Positions 9,271-18,160 of a stretch of DNA of 64,000 nt are shown one piece after another. The number at the start of each line of letters is the position of its first letter. Positions within the stretch are counted from its first letter, which is position 1. The DNA is from Palsa-1150 sp036490515. GTDB taxonomy: Bacteria > Myxococcota_A > Polyangia > Polyangiales > Polyangiaceae. The notes below the pieces were generated by a model that was not told the DNA's origin, did no database searches, and saw only the letters and a program-made list of their open reading frames with translations. Made by a program: the position numbers and the translations under genes. The DNA lies in the NCBI GenBank assembly GCA_036490515.1, contig DASXDU010000037.1:62001-126000 (forward strand). Direction: 5' to 3'.

Positions 9271-10527
9271 ATGAGGAAGGCATCGCGTCCCGTCGGCTTG
9301 GCGCTTTTCGGATCGGTCCTCGCTCTCGCTGCGGCCTGTGGCTCCACGGCGACGACCGGTGGGTTCGGGGCGCCCGGAGGCTCGAGCTCGGGGTCGGGCA
9401 ACGGAGGCGGCGACGCATCTGCCAGCAGCAGCGGGGGGAGTAGCGGCAGCAGCAGCGGGGGCATCGGCAATTTCGGCGATGGGTCGGCCGGCGGTGACGA
9501 CGGAAGTGCCCCACTCGGCGATTCGGGGTGTGCGACGGCTACCGCCAAGGCGACGAAGACACCTGTCTACATGCTCTTCATCCTCGACGGCTCGGGGAGC
9601 ATGTCGCAGGACAGCAAGTGGAGCGCTGCCACGCAAGCGCTCGAGGCCATCTTCGCCGACATGCAGAAGCAAGCCGACACCGGCGTCGGTGTGGGCCTCA
9701 TCGTGTTCTCCGACTCGAAGGACCCCACGCACGCATCGGGCCCGTATCCCAGCAAGTCCGACGTGTCGATCAACTTCGTCGGCGCGGCGCAGGTGAGCGC
9801 GCTCGACGGGCGGCTTTCGGGGCAGCCGAGCTTGGGCACGCCTACGGGGACCGCGCTGAAGGGCGGCTACGGCGAGCTTGCGAGCTACGTCCCCTTGACG
9901 CCCATCCCGCCGGGTGGCCAGAAGGTGCTCGTTCTGATGACCGACGGCGTGCCCACCGACAACTGTGCGCAGAACGGCGGCTCGTACACGTCCAACGCGT
10001 GCGTCATGGAAGCAGCCCAGGAACTCACCGCCACTCCTCCCACGGGCCCGGTGCTGACCTTCGTGATCGGGACCGGGGTGTTCCCGTCGAGCGATCTCAC
10101 CAACTTCGACCCGAACTTCCTGGGCAACCTGGCCGAAGCCGGAGGAACGGGCCCGAAGGGCTGCAACCCGAACGAAAACACGACCAGCAGCGACCTCTGT
10201 TACTTCGAGGTCGACCCCACCGCCGGGTCGGCGACCCAGACCGAGCAGGCATTCGAGGCAGCCATCAACGCGATCCGCGGTCAGGTGCTGTCGTGCACCT
10301 TCCCCTTGAACGTGGACTCGGAAGCCGGCACCGTCGATCCCTCCAAGGTCAACGTCACGGTCGACGGGACGACGATCCCGCAAAGCTCGACGAACGGGTG
10401 GTCCTACAACGATCCGAACGACCCGACCCAGATCGTGTTCAACGGGCAAGCGTGTACGAACCTCAAGAACGATCCGAACGCCTCGGTGCAGATCGTCTTG
10501 GGCTGCGCCACAGTCACTGCGCAGTGA
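9271..10527 (+). CDS. VWA-domain lipoprotein with Ser/Gly linker
   Basis: A 418-aa exported protein. The signal peptide ends in the lipobox LAAAC (Cys23). A Ser/Gly-rich linker covers residues about 28-85. The von Willebrand factor A domain begins around YMLFILDGSGSMS; DGSGS at 106-110 is the first MIDAS motif (DxSxS), and VLVLMTDGVPTD supplies the later Asp and Thr-type ligands. The domain should bind Mg2+ and a protein ligand at the cell surface. Several Cys pairs in the second half suggest disulfides in the periplasm or outside. A good Shine-Dalgarno-like GAGGAG lies seven bases before the ATG. Partner unknown. Confidence 0.85.
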   Translation: MRKASRPVGLALFGSVLALAAACGSTATTGGFGAPGGSSSGSGNGGGDASASSSGGSSGSSSGGIGNFGDGSAGGDDGSAPLGDSGCATATAKATKTPVYMLFILDGSGSMSQDSKWSAATQALEAIFADMQKQADTGVGVGLIVFSDSKDPTHASGPYPSKSDVSINFVGAAQVSALDGRLSGQPSLGTPTGTALKGGYGELASYVPLTPIPPGGQKVLVLMTDGVPTDNCAQNGGSYTSNACVMEAAQELTATPPTGPVLTFVIGTGVFPSSDLTNFDPNFLGNLAEAGGTGPKGCNPNENTTSSDLCYFEVDPTAGSATQTEQAFEAAINAIRGQVLSCTFPLNVDSEAGTVDPSKVNVTVDGTTIPQSSTNGWSYNDPNDPTQIVFNGQACTNLKNDPNASVQIVLGCATVTAQ

Positions 10528-10644
10528 GCCGCCACTCGCCGCTGCGCGCGCGATGACCCGCCTGCGCCTGCGCTCGCGGGAGCGACCAGGTCCGCCGAGC
10601 ACCGGCTTTGCAACGAGGGCGCGCACCGTCACGAGGATGGTGCC

Positions 10645-10926
10645 ATGCGCGATCGCCTGTTCCCCGAGCTCGCAGGTCTCCTGCCTCGGCTTCCCGTCTC
10701 GCTCCTCGGTCTCGCGATCGCCCTGGCATCCGCCCAGGCGGCCTGCAGCGGCACCTACGAGGGGGAACCCCCCGCAGGTACCGAGGGGTCCGACCTCGAC
10801 GCCTCGCCGGGAGACGCGCAGAGCGACGGCCCCTCACAAGACTCCGACGCAGACCGCGCCGACGGTATGAGCTACGGGGACGGCTACGGTAAGGAAGACG
10901 CCTCGGGCGACGCGTCGGGTCGCTGA
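10645..10926 (+). CDS. Small putative lipoprotein, Asp/Ser/Gly-rich
   Basis: A 93-aa protein whose first third is a signal peptide with a lipobox-like AQAAC near residue 34. The mature part is only about 60 residues, acidic and rich in Asp, Ser, Gly and Pro with no predicted domain; it looks disordered. A GAGG element lies about eight bases before the ATG. The downstream gene (PA14 protein) has the same direction after about 130 bases. No function can be assigned. Confidence 0.55.
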   Translation: MRDRLFPELAGLLPRLPVSLLGLAIALASAQAACSGTYEGEPPAGTEGSDLDASPGDAQSDGPSQDSDADRADGMSYGDGYGKEDASGDASGR

Positions 10927-11059
10927 GGACTTCCCCTGTCTCGATTCGATACGATGGCGTCGTGGAACGAGACGCAAGGCAAGACGCGGCCGCGCGCCTC
11001 CGAGCCTGCTCGTTCGCGGTCGAGCGCGGGATCGACCGTTGCACCGGGGGATGGGCGCC

Positions 11060-11686
11060 ATGAACCGAAGACCGATACTCGCCGTGCTGGCTCTCGTCGT
11101 CGTCGCGTCAACGCAGGTCGCATGCGCCGAGACCCAGGCGGTGGTCGTCGTGCCGCAGGACGAGTTTCCGATCACGATGTCACCCGGGGTCGCGCCGGGG
11201 CAGGCCGACGGGTGCGACGTCGAGGGATTGCCGATGGGGCGGCTCCGAGGCGCGGTCTACGACATCCCCCTCGAAACGCGCAGACTCCCCCCTTTCGCGA
11301 GCCTCGCACCGGTCGAGAGCATCTGCCTCGACCAGCTGGACGTGACACCCAGGAGGAGCGTGTATCCGGGGGTGCCGGGGATGGAGGATCGGTTCCGATG
11401 GTTCGCGCTCGATCTGCGAGGTGAGTTCATCGTGCGGGAGGATGGGCTCTACTACTTCCGGCTCACCTCCGACGACGGCGCGCAGTTCTTCGTGGACGAC
11501 ACCCTCGTCATCGACAACGACGGCTACCACCCGCCTCGCATGGCGCTCGGCGCGGCCCGGCTCACCGCGGGGGAGCACACGATCCACGTGCCCTACTACC
11601 AGGCTGCGGGGCCGATCGCTCTCGTCCTCGAGGTGGCGCGCCCCGGCGAGGGGTACCACGTGCTGCGCCTCGACCAGCCTCTGTGA
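11060..11686 (+). CDS. PA14-domain lipoprotein
   Basis: A 208-aa exported protein. The N-terminus has a signal peptide with lipobox-like TQVAC near residue 22. The second half is a PA14 fold: the run REDGLYYFRLTSDDGAQFFV, then the DDTLVIDNDGYH turn and the LTAGEHTIHVPYYQ strand match the family's conserved W/Y-x-F-x-x-x-SDDG-x-x-L-x-I core. PA14 domains bind carbohydrate at the cell surface in many proteins. An upstream ATG at 11051 is in frame; I chose 11060 because GGGGGA precedes it at a usable distance. The next gene starts seven bases after the stop, so the two are probably one transcription unit. Confidence 0.8.
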   Translation: MNRRPILAVLALVVVASTQVACAETQAVVVVPQDEFPITMSPGVAPGQADGCDVEGLPMGRLRGAVYDIPLETRRLPPFASLAPVESICLDQLDVTPRRSVYPGVPGMEDRFRWFALDLRGEFIVREDGLYYFRLTSDDGAQFFVDDTLVIDNDGYHPPRMALGAARLTAGEHTIHVPYYQAAGPIALVLEVARPGEGYHVLRLDQPL

Positions 11687-11693
11687 GCGCCTG

Positions 11694-13292
11694 GTGACGG
11701 ACGCGGGTCGTCGGCGGGCGTGGCGTGCGGCGCTCCTCATCGCGGGCGTCGCGAGTGCCGTCCCGCTCTGGTGCACCCGGTTCCTGCCGTTCGCCGATCT
11801 CCCGCAGCACGTGGCGGCCATCGGCATCCTGCGGCATTGGTGGGACCCGGCGCTCGGCCTCCGGCAGCGCTACGCGCTCAACGTCGGCGACAGCCAGTAC
11901 TTCGTCTACCACGCTGCCGGCGCCCTCCTCGCGGTCGTCGTCGGCGGCGCCGAGACCGCCAATCGCCTCATCCTGAGCGCTGCCGCCGTCGCATTCCCCT
12001 ATTCGCTGCGTTCGCTGTTGCGCGCCTTGGCGCGCGACGAGCGGCTCGCGCTCTTCGCCGCCCCGGCCTTCTGGTCGGCTCCGCTCATGATGGGGTTCGC
12101 CCCGTACGTCGCTGCAGTCCCCGTCGCGACGTGGGGCATCGCCACGTTCGTGCGCCAGGCCCGCGCGCCGCTGCGCCGACGCGCTCTCGGGATCGCAGCC
12201 CTGGCGTGCATCCTCTTCAGCCTGCATCTCAGCGCGTACCTGGTGTTCCTCGGCTCTGCGGTCCTCCTTTCGATGGTGCTCCTCCGCCGCCCTGCCGCCA
12301 TCGCGCGCGCGCTCGCGTGGCTCATGCCGAGCGTGGCCCTCATGTTCGGGTGGGCCCTCCGGGGCAGCCTCGTCATGCCCGGCGCCGCGCAGGCAGCGGG
12401 GCCGGAGACCTCCCAGATCGCGTGGGCCTCGACGAAGATGCTCGCTCAGCAGCTGCCCCTCTGGGCTCACGACATCTGGCGGTCGCACGTCGACGAGGCG
12501 TGCGCCGTCGTCATGTCGCTGGCCCTCGTCGCCATCGCCCTTCAGCGGGGAAGGCCTCCCCAGGAGAGGAGGCTCGCCCGCGCCGCGTGGGCACCGCTGC
12601 TCGTCGCGGTCCTGGCGTACGCCGTGCTCCCGTACAACATTGGTCCTGCGGTCATGCTCGACGTTCGCATGGCCACCTACGTAGTGCTCTTCGCGCCGCT
12701 CGTGCTCGCGCCGCGGCCGGGCGTCGTCGGAACCGCGGCGTTCGTCGCCCTCCTCGTCGGCCATCTCGCCGGCGTGGCAGACTCGATCGTCGAGGTGCGC
12801 CGGGTGCAGAACGAGGAGCTAGGGGACGTGGGCCGCCTCGTCGACCGCATCCCGGCCGATGCCCGCGTTCTGACCCTGCCGGTCCATCTGACCTCCCGGC
12901 ACACGCACTGGCCGCCCTGGGTCTTTCTCGGCTCCTACCACGTCGCGCGGAACGGAGGAGAGGCGCAGATGTCGTTCACCCGCATCAGGCACTGGCCGAT
13001 CCGGGATCGGGTGGAGGTCGACGACCCGCGTCGCCCGCTCTTCTGGACGCTGGCGCCGTGCACCTTCCGCAACGCCTACGACGGGCCGACCGCCGACTAC
13101 TTGCTCGTTCGCGCTCGGAAAGACGTCATGAGAAGCCGTCCTCCCGGCCCGCGCTGGCGGCGCGTCGACCAGGAACGCGAGTGGTGGCTCTACGAGCGCG
13201 AGCCCGGAGAATGGCCCCAGGACGGGCGGACCGACGCAGGGCCGTGCGCCGACGACGAGGACACGCGAACACCGGGGGCGGCCGACGAGTGA
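11694..13292 (+). CDS. Polytopic membrane protein of unknown function (GT-C-like)
   Basis: A 532-aa inner-membrane protein with about 10-12 hydrophobic segments over the first 400 residues and a soluble tail of roughly 130 residues. The first loop after helix 1 carries PFADLPQH, an acidic/His motif placed where GT-C glycosyltransferases keep their catalytic Asp; this is suggestive only. The tail starts near DVGRLVDRIPADARVLTLPV, a sequence style also seen after GT-C membrane domains. The start is a GTG seven bases after the PA14 gene. Its stop codon shares one base with the ATG of the arylsulfotransferase-like gene (TGATG), so translation of the two is coupled. Confidence 0.6.
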   Translation: MTDAGRRRAWRAALLIAGVASAVPLWCTRFLPFADLPQHVAAIGILRHWWDPALGLRQRYALNVGDSQYFVYHAAGALLAVVVGGAETANRLILSAAAVAFPYSLRSLLRALARDERLALFAAPAFWSAPLMMGFAPYVAAVPVATWGIATFVRQARAPLRRRALGIAALACILFSLHLSAYLVFLGSAVLLSMVLLRRPAAIARALAWLMPSVALMFGWALRGSLVMPGAAQAAGPETSQIAWASTKMLAQQLPLWAHDIWRSHVDEACAVVMSLALVAIALQRGRPPQERRLARAAWAPLLVAVLAYAVLPYNIGPAVMLDVRMATYVVLFAPLVLAPRPGVVGTAAFVALLVGHLAGVADSIVEVRRVQNEELGDVGRLVDRIPADARVLTLPVHLTSRHTHWPPWVFLGSYHVARNGGEAQMSFTRIRHWPIRDRVEVDDPRRPLFWTLAPCTFRNAYDGPTADYLLVRARKDVMRSRPPGPRWRRVDQEREWWLYEREPGEWPQDGRTDAGPCADDEDTRTPGAADE

Positions 13293-15088
13293 TGGCACGT
13301 GGCGGACGAGCCGTGCGAGACGTGAGACCCGAGCGGGGTGTGGCCCTCGTCGTGTTCGCCGTGGTCTTCGCGGCCATTTGGCTTCTCGCCTGCTCGGGGG
13401 CTTCCGACCGGGCGTCCAGCGACGCAGGCCGGTTGCCGGTGACCGAGGCGAGCGCCGACGGCGGGATTGCCGGTGACGGCACGACAGCCGCCGGGGATGG
13501 CGGGCGCGATGCTTCGGCGGACGCGCCCGACGATTCGGCGGCCACCTTCGACGGCGGCACCACCGCGCCTGCCCTCGCCCTGCTTGCCGTGTCGTCCCCC
13601 GCCCAGGGTGGCCCGGTGGCGGTCGAGCTCACACCGCCGTTCTCGCCTTCGATCCACGATTACGCCGTGCGCTGCGCGGCAGGTCCGAACCTGTTCACGA
13701 TCGCCGTGACGGCGGCGACGGGCTCCGAGAGCTTGCTCGTGCAGCCCGTTCCCTCGCCCTCGCTCCCGTCGCAGTCGTTGACCGTGCAGGTGAACGAGAA
13801 CCAGGCCGTCGTGGCCGCTGCCACGAACCCCGCCGGCACCGAGGAGTACTGGGTCCGCTGCCTGCCGCACGATTTTCCGCAGATTGCGTGGACGCCTCAC
13901 CCCGCAGCCGGGACCCCGCCGCCCGGGTACTACCTCGTCGGTACCGCGCTGCCGACGACGAGCGGATGCTACGCGATGGTGCTCGACGGCAACGGCGTCC
14001 CCGTATGGTACACGCCGGCGCAGGCCGTCGACGGCTGGTGCGTCTTCGACGTCGACGCCGTCGTACCCGGGGCGCTCACCTTCGACTCCCTGGTCGACGA
14101 GCCGACCGCGTTCGAGCTTCATCAGCTGAGCCCACTGGCGACCACGAGGATCGCGCCGAACGGATTGAACACGGACCTGCACGAGCTTCGCCTCCTCGCG
14201 AACGGCGACTACCTCGTCATCTCGACGCCCCTCCAGCCCGGCATTGACGTGACGGGGATGCAGGTGCCTCTCCCCGAAGGTGGCGTCGAGACGATGAGCG
14301 GCCCGCAGACGATCATGGCGTGTGACCTCGTCGAATTTCGTCCCGACGGGAGCGTCGTCTGGACGTGGACCGCCACCGATCACTTCGACGCCGTCGCAGA
14401 CTCGGTCGCACCGGAGCTGGCGCCATACGGTCCTGCGGGCACGACGGTCGTCCTCGACCCCTTTCACTGCAACTCGATCGACGTCGACCCGAGCAGCGGC
14501 AATCTCCTCGTCTCGGCGCGCGAGATGGACTCGGTCTTCTACGTCGAGCGCTCCACCGGGCGGGTCCTCTGGAAGATGGGGGGGGCGAGCGCCAGCAAGG
14601 ACGGGGCGACGTACGTCTCCGTCGCCGACCCTTTCGCGCTCCAGCACGACGCGCGACTCCAGCCGGACTGGTCGCCGGAGTGTGGCGGATCCGGCCAGAT
14701 CTCCCTCTTCGACGACGAGGTGCCAGGGTTGCCCGCCGCGGCGCGCGCGGTCGTCTACGACGTCGCCGTGGGCGCCGGCGATGGGGGGAGCCTGGGCGAC
14801 GGAGGATGTCCGGACGGTGGCACCACCCCCGGGACGGGGACCGTGGAGTGGAAATACGAGGGCCCCGCGCCGAGCACGGCGATGGGCAGCTTCCGCATCT
14901 CCGCGGACGGTTCGCGAGTGGTGGGCTGGGGTCTCGCTTCCGACGCCGCGTTCACGGAGGTCGACGGTTCGGGCAACGATCTCCTCGACGTGGCATTCAC
15001 CGACGGGAACACGACCTACCGCGCGATCAAGGTGCCTCTCGCGACGTTCGACCTCGGTCTCCTCCGGAGCACTGCGGGGCTCCCCTGA
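13292..15088 (+). CDS. Arylsulfotransferase-family (ASST) lipoprotein
   Basis: A 598-aa exported protein. After a hydrophobic signal with lipobox-like WLLAC (about residue 34) comes an Asp/Ser/Gly-rich linker to about residue 95 and an Ig-like strand-rich region. The main body is a six-bladed-propeller type domain of the arylsulfotransferase family: blades show DLHELRLLANGDYLVISTP, NSIDVDPSSGNLLVSAREMD and STGRVLWKMGG, followed by ALQHDARL. Known ASSTs move sulfate between phenolic esters in the periplasm; that exact activity is not proven here, since the family also contains proteins without it. The ATG overlaps the preceding stop by one base. It closes the PA14/membrane-protein cluster. Confidence 0.75.
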   Translation: MARGGRAVRDVRPERGVALVVFAVVFAAIWLLACSGASDRASSDAGRLPVTEASADGGIAGDGTTAAGDGGRDASADAPDDSAATFDGGTTAPALALLAVSSPAQGGPVAVELTPPFSPSIHDYAVRCAAGPNLFTIAVTAATGSESLLVQPVPSPSLPSQSLTVQVNENQAVVAAATNPAGTEEYWVRCLPHDFPQIAWTPHPAAGTPPPGYYLVGTALPTTSGCYAMVLDGNGVPVWYTPAQAVDGWCVFDVDAVVPGALTFDSLVDEPTAFELHQLSPLATTRIAPNGLNTDLHELRLLANGDYLVISTPLQPGIDVTGMQVPLPEGGVETMSGPQTIMACDLVEFRPDGSVVWTWTATDHFDAVADSVAPELAPYGPAGTTVVLDPFHCNSIDVDPSSGNLLVSAREMDSVFYVERSTGRVLWKMGGASASKDGATYVSVADPFALQHDARLQPDWSPECGGSGQISLFDDEVPGLPAAARAVVYDVAVGAGDGGSLGDGGCPDGGTTPGTGTVEWKYEGPAPSTAMGSFRISADGSRVVGWGLASDAAFTEVDGSGNDLLDVAFTDGNTTYRAIKVPLATFDLGLLRSTAGLP

Positions 15089-15121
15089 TGAAGAGAGCGC
15101 CCCGCCCCGCGGCCGTCGCAC

Positions 15122-15799
15122 TCACGGCAAGCAGGCGGGAGCCCCAGCGTCGGCGCCGTTTCCGCCCGCGTCCGGCAGGTTGCAGATCGGCACGTCGAAC
15201 GAACCGCTGAACGAGCCCTCCGTCCCGAACGTCAGCTGGTACGAGCCGGTCACGCGCGACGCGCTCACCGCCGTCAGGGTGACGCTTCCGCCACTGGCTT
15301 GGGCGGTCGCCGAGGAGGCGCACGAGGCGTCGGTCGTCCCGTACTTCGCCAAGGACCCCTCGGTTGCAGTGCTCCCGGCGTTGACCACGTCGTAGGTGCC
15401 TGCTGCAACGTCCGCCGTGACGTTCGCGACCAGCAGCTCGAGCTCCGCGAAGTTCGCGAACGCGGCCTCGTTGCCCGACGCCAGCTGGGTCTGAGCGGCG
15501 GAGCACGTCGCGTCGGACCGGTTCGTGAGAATGACGACGACCTCCTGGCCCGTGCTCGTACAGGACCCGGCGCCCCCGTCGTCGCCACTGGTGCCGCCGG
15601 CGGAACACGTCGTGCTCGCGGCGTCGAGCGCCGCTACCTCGGAGGCCACCGAGAAGGTCGCGCCGTTCACCGTTCCGCTGAGCGACGCAGAGCCGGCCCC
15701 GCCGTCCCCCCCGGAGCTGCCGCTGCACGCCGCCACACCCACCGCCCCGGCGACGCCGATCGCGGAGAAACGGATCCTTGCGTAGAGCGTCCCTCGCAT
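15122..15799 (-). CDS. Putative lipoprotein, Ala/Ser/Thr-rich
   Basis: A 225-aa protein with a signal peptide and lipobox VAAC near residue 25, then a short SGSSGGDGGAGS linker. The mature part is rich in beta-prone Thr/Val/Ser and contains SASLSGTVNGATFSVASEVA at its start and GSYQLTFGTEGSFSGSFDVP near its end, a strand pattern seen in many secreted myxobacterial proteins of unknown role. Several Cys residues could pair. The next minus-strand gene upstream (CAP-domain protein) ends 17 bases before this one begins, so they may be co-transcribed. Confidence 0.65.
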   Translation of the reverse strand: MRGTLYARIRFSAIGVAGAVGVAACSGSSGGDGGAGSASLSGTVNGATFSVASEVAALDAASTTCSAGGTSGDDGGAGSCTSTGQEVVVILTNRSDATCSAAQTQLASGNEAAFANFAELELLVANVTADVAAGTYDVVNAGSTATEGSLAKYGTTDASCASSATAQASGGSVTLTAVSASRVTGSYQLTFGTEGSFSGSFDVPICNLPDAGGNGADAGAPACLP

Positions 15800-15816
15800 G
15801 TCGCTCCTGGCGCCCT

Positions 15817-16605
15817 TCACCAGAAGTCCTGCGTTGCCCACCATGTGCCCTGGGGGTCCTCGTAGTAGCCGCAGGCGACCTTCGTGTATTGCACGTTCGA
15901 CATGTTCAGCCAGTGGTTGTCCTGACCGGCAGGGGGCGGCCCCTCGGCCCACATCTGCTGGAGGCACTTCGTGTTGATGTCGCTGGGCGGTCCCGGCCAC
16001 CCGGGGCACTCGTCCTGCGCGTACTCCTGGCATTGACCGAAGGCGGAGTGCGGCGTGTTGGCCGTGAAGTCCGCCTGGGCCTGTCCGTCGACGCAGGACT
16101 CGTCGCTCGCGCTCGCCTCCGTCAGGGCGGGCGACGGGGGCGACAGTGTGGCGCGGTACTGGTTGATGATCTGCACGCACTGCGCGCGGGCCGCGGCAAG
16201 CGTGTCGCCGGCGTCCGCGCTGCCCGAGCTGCTACCGCTTCCGCTACTGCCTCCACTGCTGCTGGTGCTCGACCCCGAGCCGCTGCCGCTGCTCGATCCC
16301 GACCCGCTCGTCGATCCGCCGGAGCTGCTCCCGCTCCCGCTCGTGCTGCCACTCGTGCTGCCACTCGAGCCTGCGCCGGATCCCGACCCGCCCGTCGAGC
16401 TGCTCGACCCTCCGCTCGTGCTCCCTCCGGAGCCGCTCGTCGATCCGCCGCTTCCCGCCCCCGACGAGCCCGACGAGCTCCCGGTGGCGGCGCCCGACGA
16501 CGACCCGGTACCGCTCTCCCACGGGTTGGTCTGGGAGCTCCCACTGCACGCGGCGAAAGCACCCACCACGGCTGCAACGATCACCCCGGAAGCAACGCGT
16601 CTCAT
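15817..16605 (-). CDS. CAP (SCP/PR1)-domain lipoprotein with long Ser/Gly linker
   Basis: A 262-aa exported protein. A signal peptide ends in the lipobox FAAC (about residue 20). Residues about 25-128 are a long Ser/Gly/Thr linker of repeated GSSSG/STSGSG units. The C-terminal 130 residues form a CAP domain: it starts with QIINQYRATLSPPSPAL and has the closing NHWLNMSNVQYTKVACGYY, which corresponds to the family's GHYxxM/H-N-x-x-x-x-VGCG region. CAP proteins bind lipids or act on cell-wall-related partners. The ATG has a strong AAGGAGG five bases upstream. The linker DNA is a degenerate trinucleotide-type repeat. Confidence 0.85.
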   Translation of the reverse strand: MRRVASGVIVAAVVGAFAACSGSSQTNPWESGTGSSSGAATGSSSGSSGAGSGGSTSGSGGSTSGGSSSSTGGSGSGAGSSGSTSGSTSGSGSSSGGSTSGSGSSSGSGSGSSTSSSGGSSGSGSSSGSADAGDTLAAARAQCVQIINQYRATLSPPSPALTEASASDESCVDGQAQADFTANTPHSAFGQCQEYAQDECPGWPGPPSDINTKCLQQMWAEGPPPAGQDNHWLNMSNVQYTKVACGYYEDPQGTWWATQDFW

Positions 16606-16754
16606 CGCGCCTCCTTCCCTTCATGCATGACCTCCGGAGCGGGCCGTGGCCAGCGGCGCGCGCCCGAAAGCGCACGGGGCCCAACGATTTCGTCGCGGGC
16701 CTGCCGCGCGGGTCGTAGCAGTACGTGCAGGCTGGATGGATGTGGGTCGGACGA

Positions 16755-17984
16755 TCACTCCGGCCGCGAGGGAACGAAGGTGCGCAGCGGGTCCTTCTTT
16801 CCCTTCACTTCCATCGGTGGCATCGCGCGCCACGCGAAGCCTTCGCCTGCCGCGTCGCGCGTCTCGGCCGAGACGAGGATCGGTTCGGCGAGCTGCTTCG
16901 TGAGGCCCTCGACGCGCGAGGCCACGTTGACCGGGTCGCCGATGACCGTGAACTCCCGGCGCTGGTCCGTCCCGATGGTACCCACCACGACGCGTCCCGA
17001 GTGGATGCCGTGGCCCGCGACCAAGGGACGCTGCCCGCGTCCGGCGCGCCGTTCGTTGAGCTCACGGAGAGCCTGTTGCATGTCGAGCGCGCAAGCGACG
17101 GCGCGGCGCGCATGGTCGCGCTGTACCACCGGAGCACCGAAGTACGCGAGCAGCCCGTCCCCGAGGAACTTGTCGAGCGTGCCGCCATGCGAGAAGACGA
17201 CGGTCGCCATCGCGCGCAGGTACTCGTCGATCATCTTCATGATCGCACCGCCCTCCATCGACGCCGACATCGCCGTGAAGTCGCGGATGTCGGCGAAGAG
17301 CACGCTCACCTCGCGGTGATCGCCCTGTCCCGAGGCGCTGGTCTGGTTCATGAGGCGTGCCGCGACGCCCGGGGAGAAGTACCGTTCGAGGCGGTCGCGT
17401 CGGACCTGCTCGGCCGCGAAGCGGCGGATGAGCCGCATGGACCGGGTCTCGACGTATACGAGCACGGAGGCGCCGGTCGCGAGGACCAGGAGCATCTGGC
17501 TCACGTGAGTCGCTCCGCCGAGGCGACTCATCACGCCGCCGCACACGACGGCCGCGACGACGGCGGTTCCGACGACCGCCACGCGGTGCAGGGTCACCGA
17601 GGCAGCGACGACGAGCAGCATGGAGAACGCGACGAGGAGCCCCGCCTGGACGGCGGGATCGCTCCCGTACGCGAAGTACTGAAGACGGCTCACGAGCACG
17701 AAAGGCACGTCGAGGACGAGGATGCCGACCCAGGACCAGCGGCGGACGCGCTCACTGTGCCGGATGACGACCAGCAACACGGCACCGCCGAGGGCGTATG
17801 CCGCGAGGAGCGCGAGGATCGGTTGTGCGCGCCCCACGGCGTACGACACCGGGATGCCGAAGAGACACGCGACGAGCCGCACCACCGAAGCGAGGCGCCC
17901 GGCGCGCTCGCGCTCGGAGTCGATCGCGTCCCGGAATGCGCGGGCGTGTCCTTCGGGCTCGACCTGTTCCTCGGGTAACTGCAC
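16755..17984 (-). CDS. Class III adenylate/guanylate cyclase, membrane-bound
   Basis: A 409-aa protein with six hydrophobic segments in the first 190 residues, a short linker and a class III cyclase domain that makes cAMP (or cGMP) at the inner membrane. Metal-binding Asp residues are present in VSVLFADIRDFTAMS (about 230) and DKFLGDGLLAYFGAP (about 270), and the substrate/transition-state region EFTVIGDPVNVASRVE is intact; the Asp after G and the upstream residues favour adenylyl cyclase. There is no HAMP domain. Start GTG at 17984 is chosen because GAGGGG lies directly upstream; an earlier in-frame ATG would add an unlikely Cys/His-rich leader. Confidence 0.9.
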   Translation of the reverse strand: MQLPEEQVEPEGHARAFRDAIDSERERAGRLASVVRLVACLFGIPVSYAVGRAQPILALLAAYALGGAVLLVVIRHSERVRRWSWVGILVLDVPFVLVSRLQYFAYGSDPAVQAGLLVAFSMLLVVAASVTLHRVAVVGTAVVAAVVCGGVMSRLGGATHVSQMLLVLATGASVLVYVETRSMRLIRRFAAEQVRRDRLERYFSPGVAARLMNQTSASGQGDHREVSVLFADIRDFTAMSASMEGGAIMKMIDEYLRAMATVVFSHGGTLDKFLGDGLLAYFGAPVVQRDHARRAVACALDMQQALRELNERRAGRGQRPLVAGHGIHSGRVVVGTIGTDQRREFTVIGDPVNVASRVEGLTKQLAEPILVSAETRDAAGEGFAWRAMPPMEVKGKKDPLRTFVPSRPE

Positions 17985-18160
17985 GACCCCTCGTGAAAGA
18001 GTTGGCGCAGGGTACACGCACGCATGCCCTCGGAGCGACGCGGATGAGCCGTGCCCGTACGCGGCACACCAGAGCGCACTCGCGCGCACGGTCGCTCACG
18101 AATCGCATGGCTCTGCTCGAAACGAGGAAGGGCGGACCTGTATCGTCCCGCGCGCTTACG

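Noticed and set aside
16240..16500. Repeat-rich DNA considered as an array or recombination site
   Set aside because: It is the in-frame Ser/Gly linker of the CAP lipoprotein.
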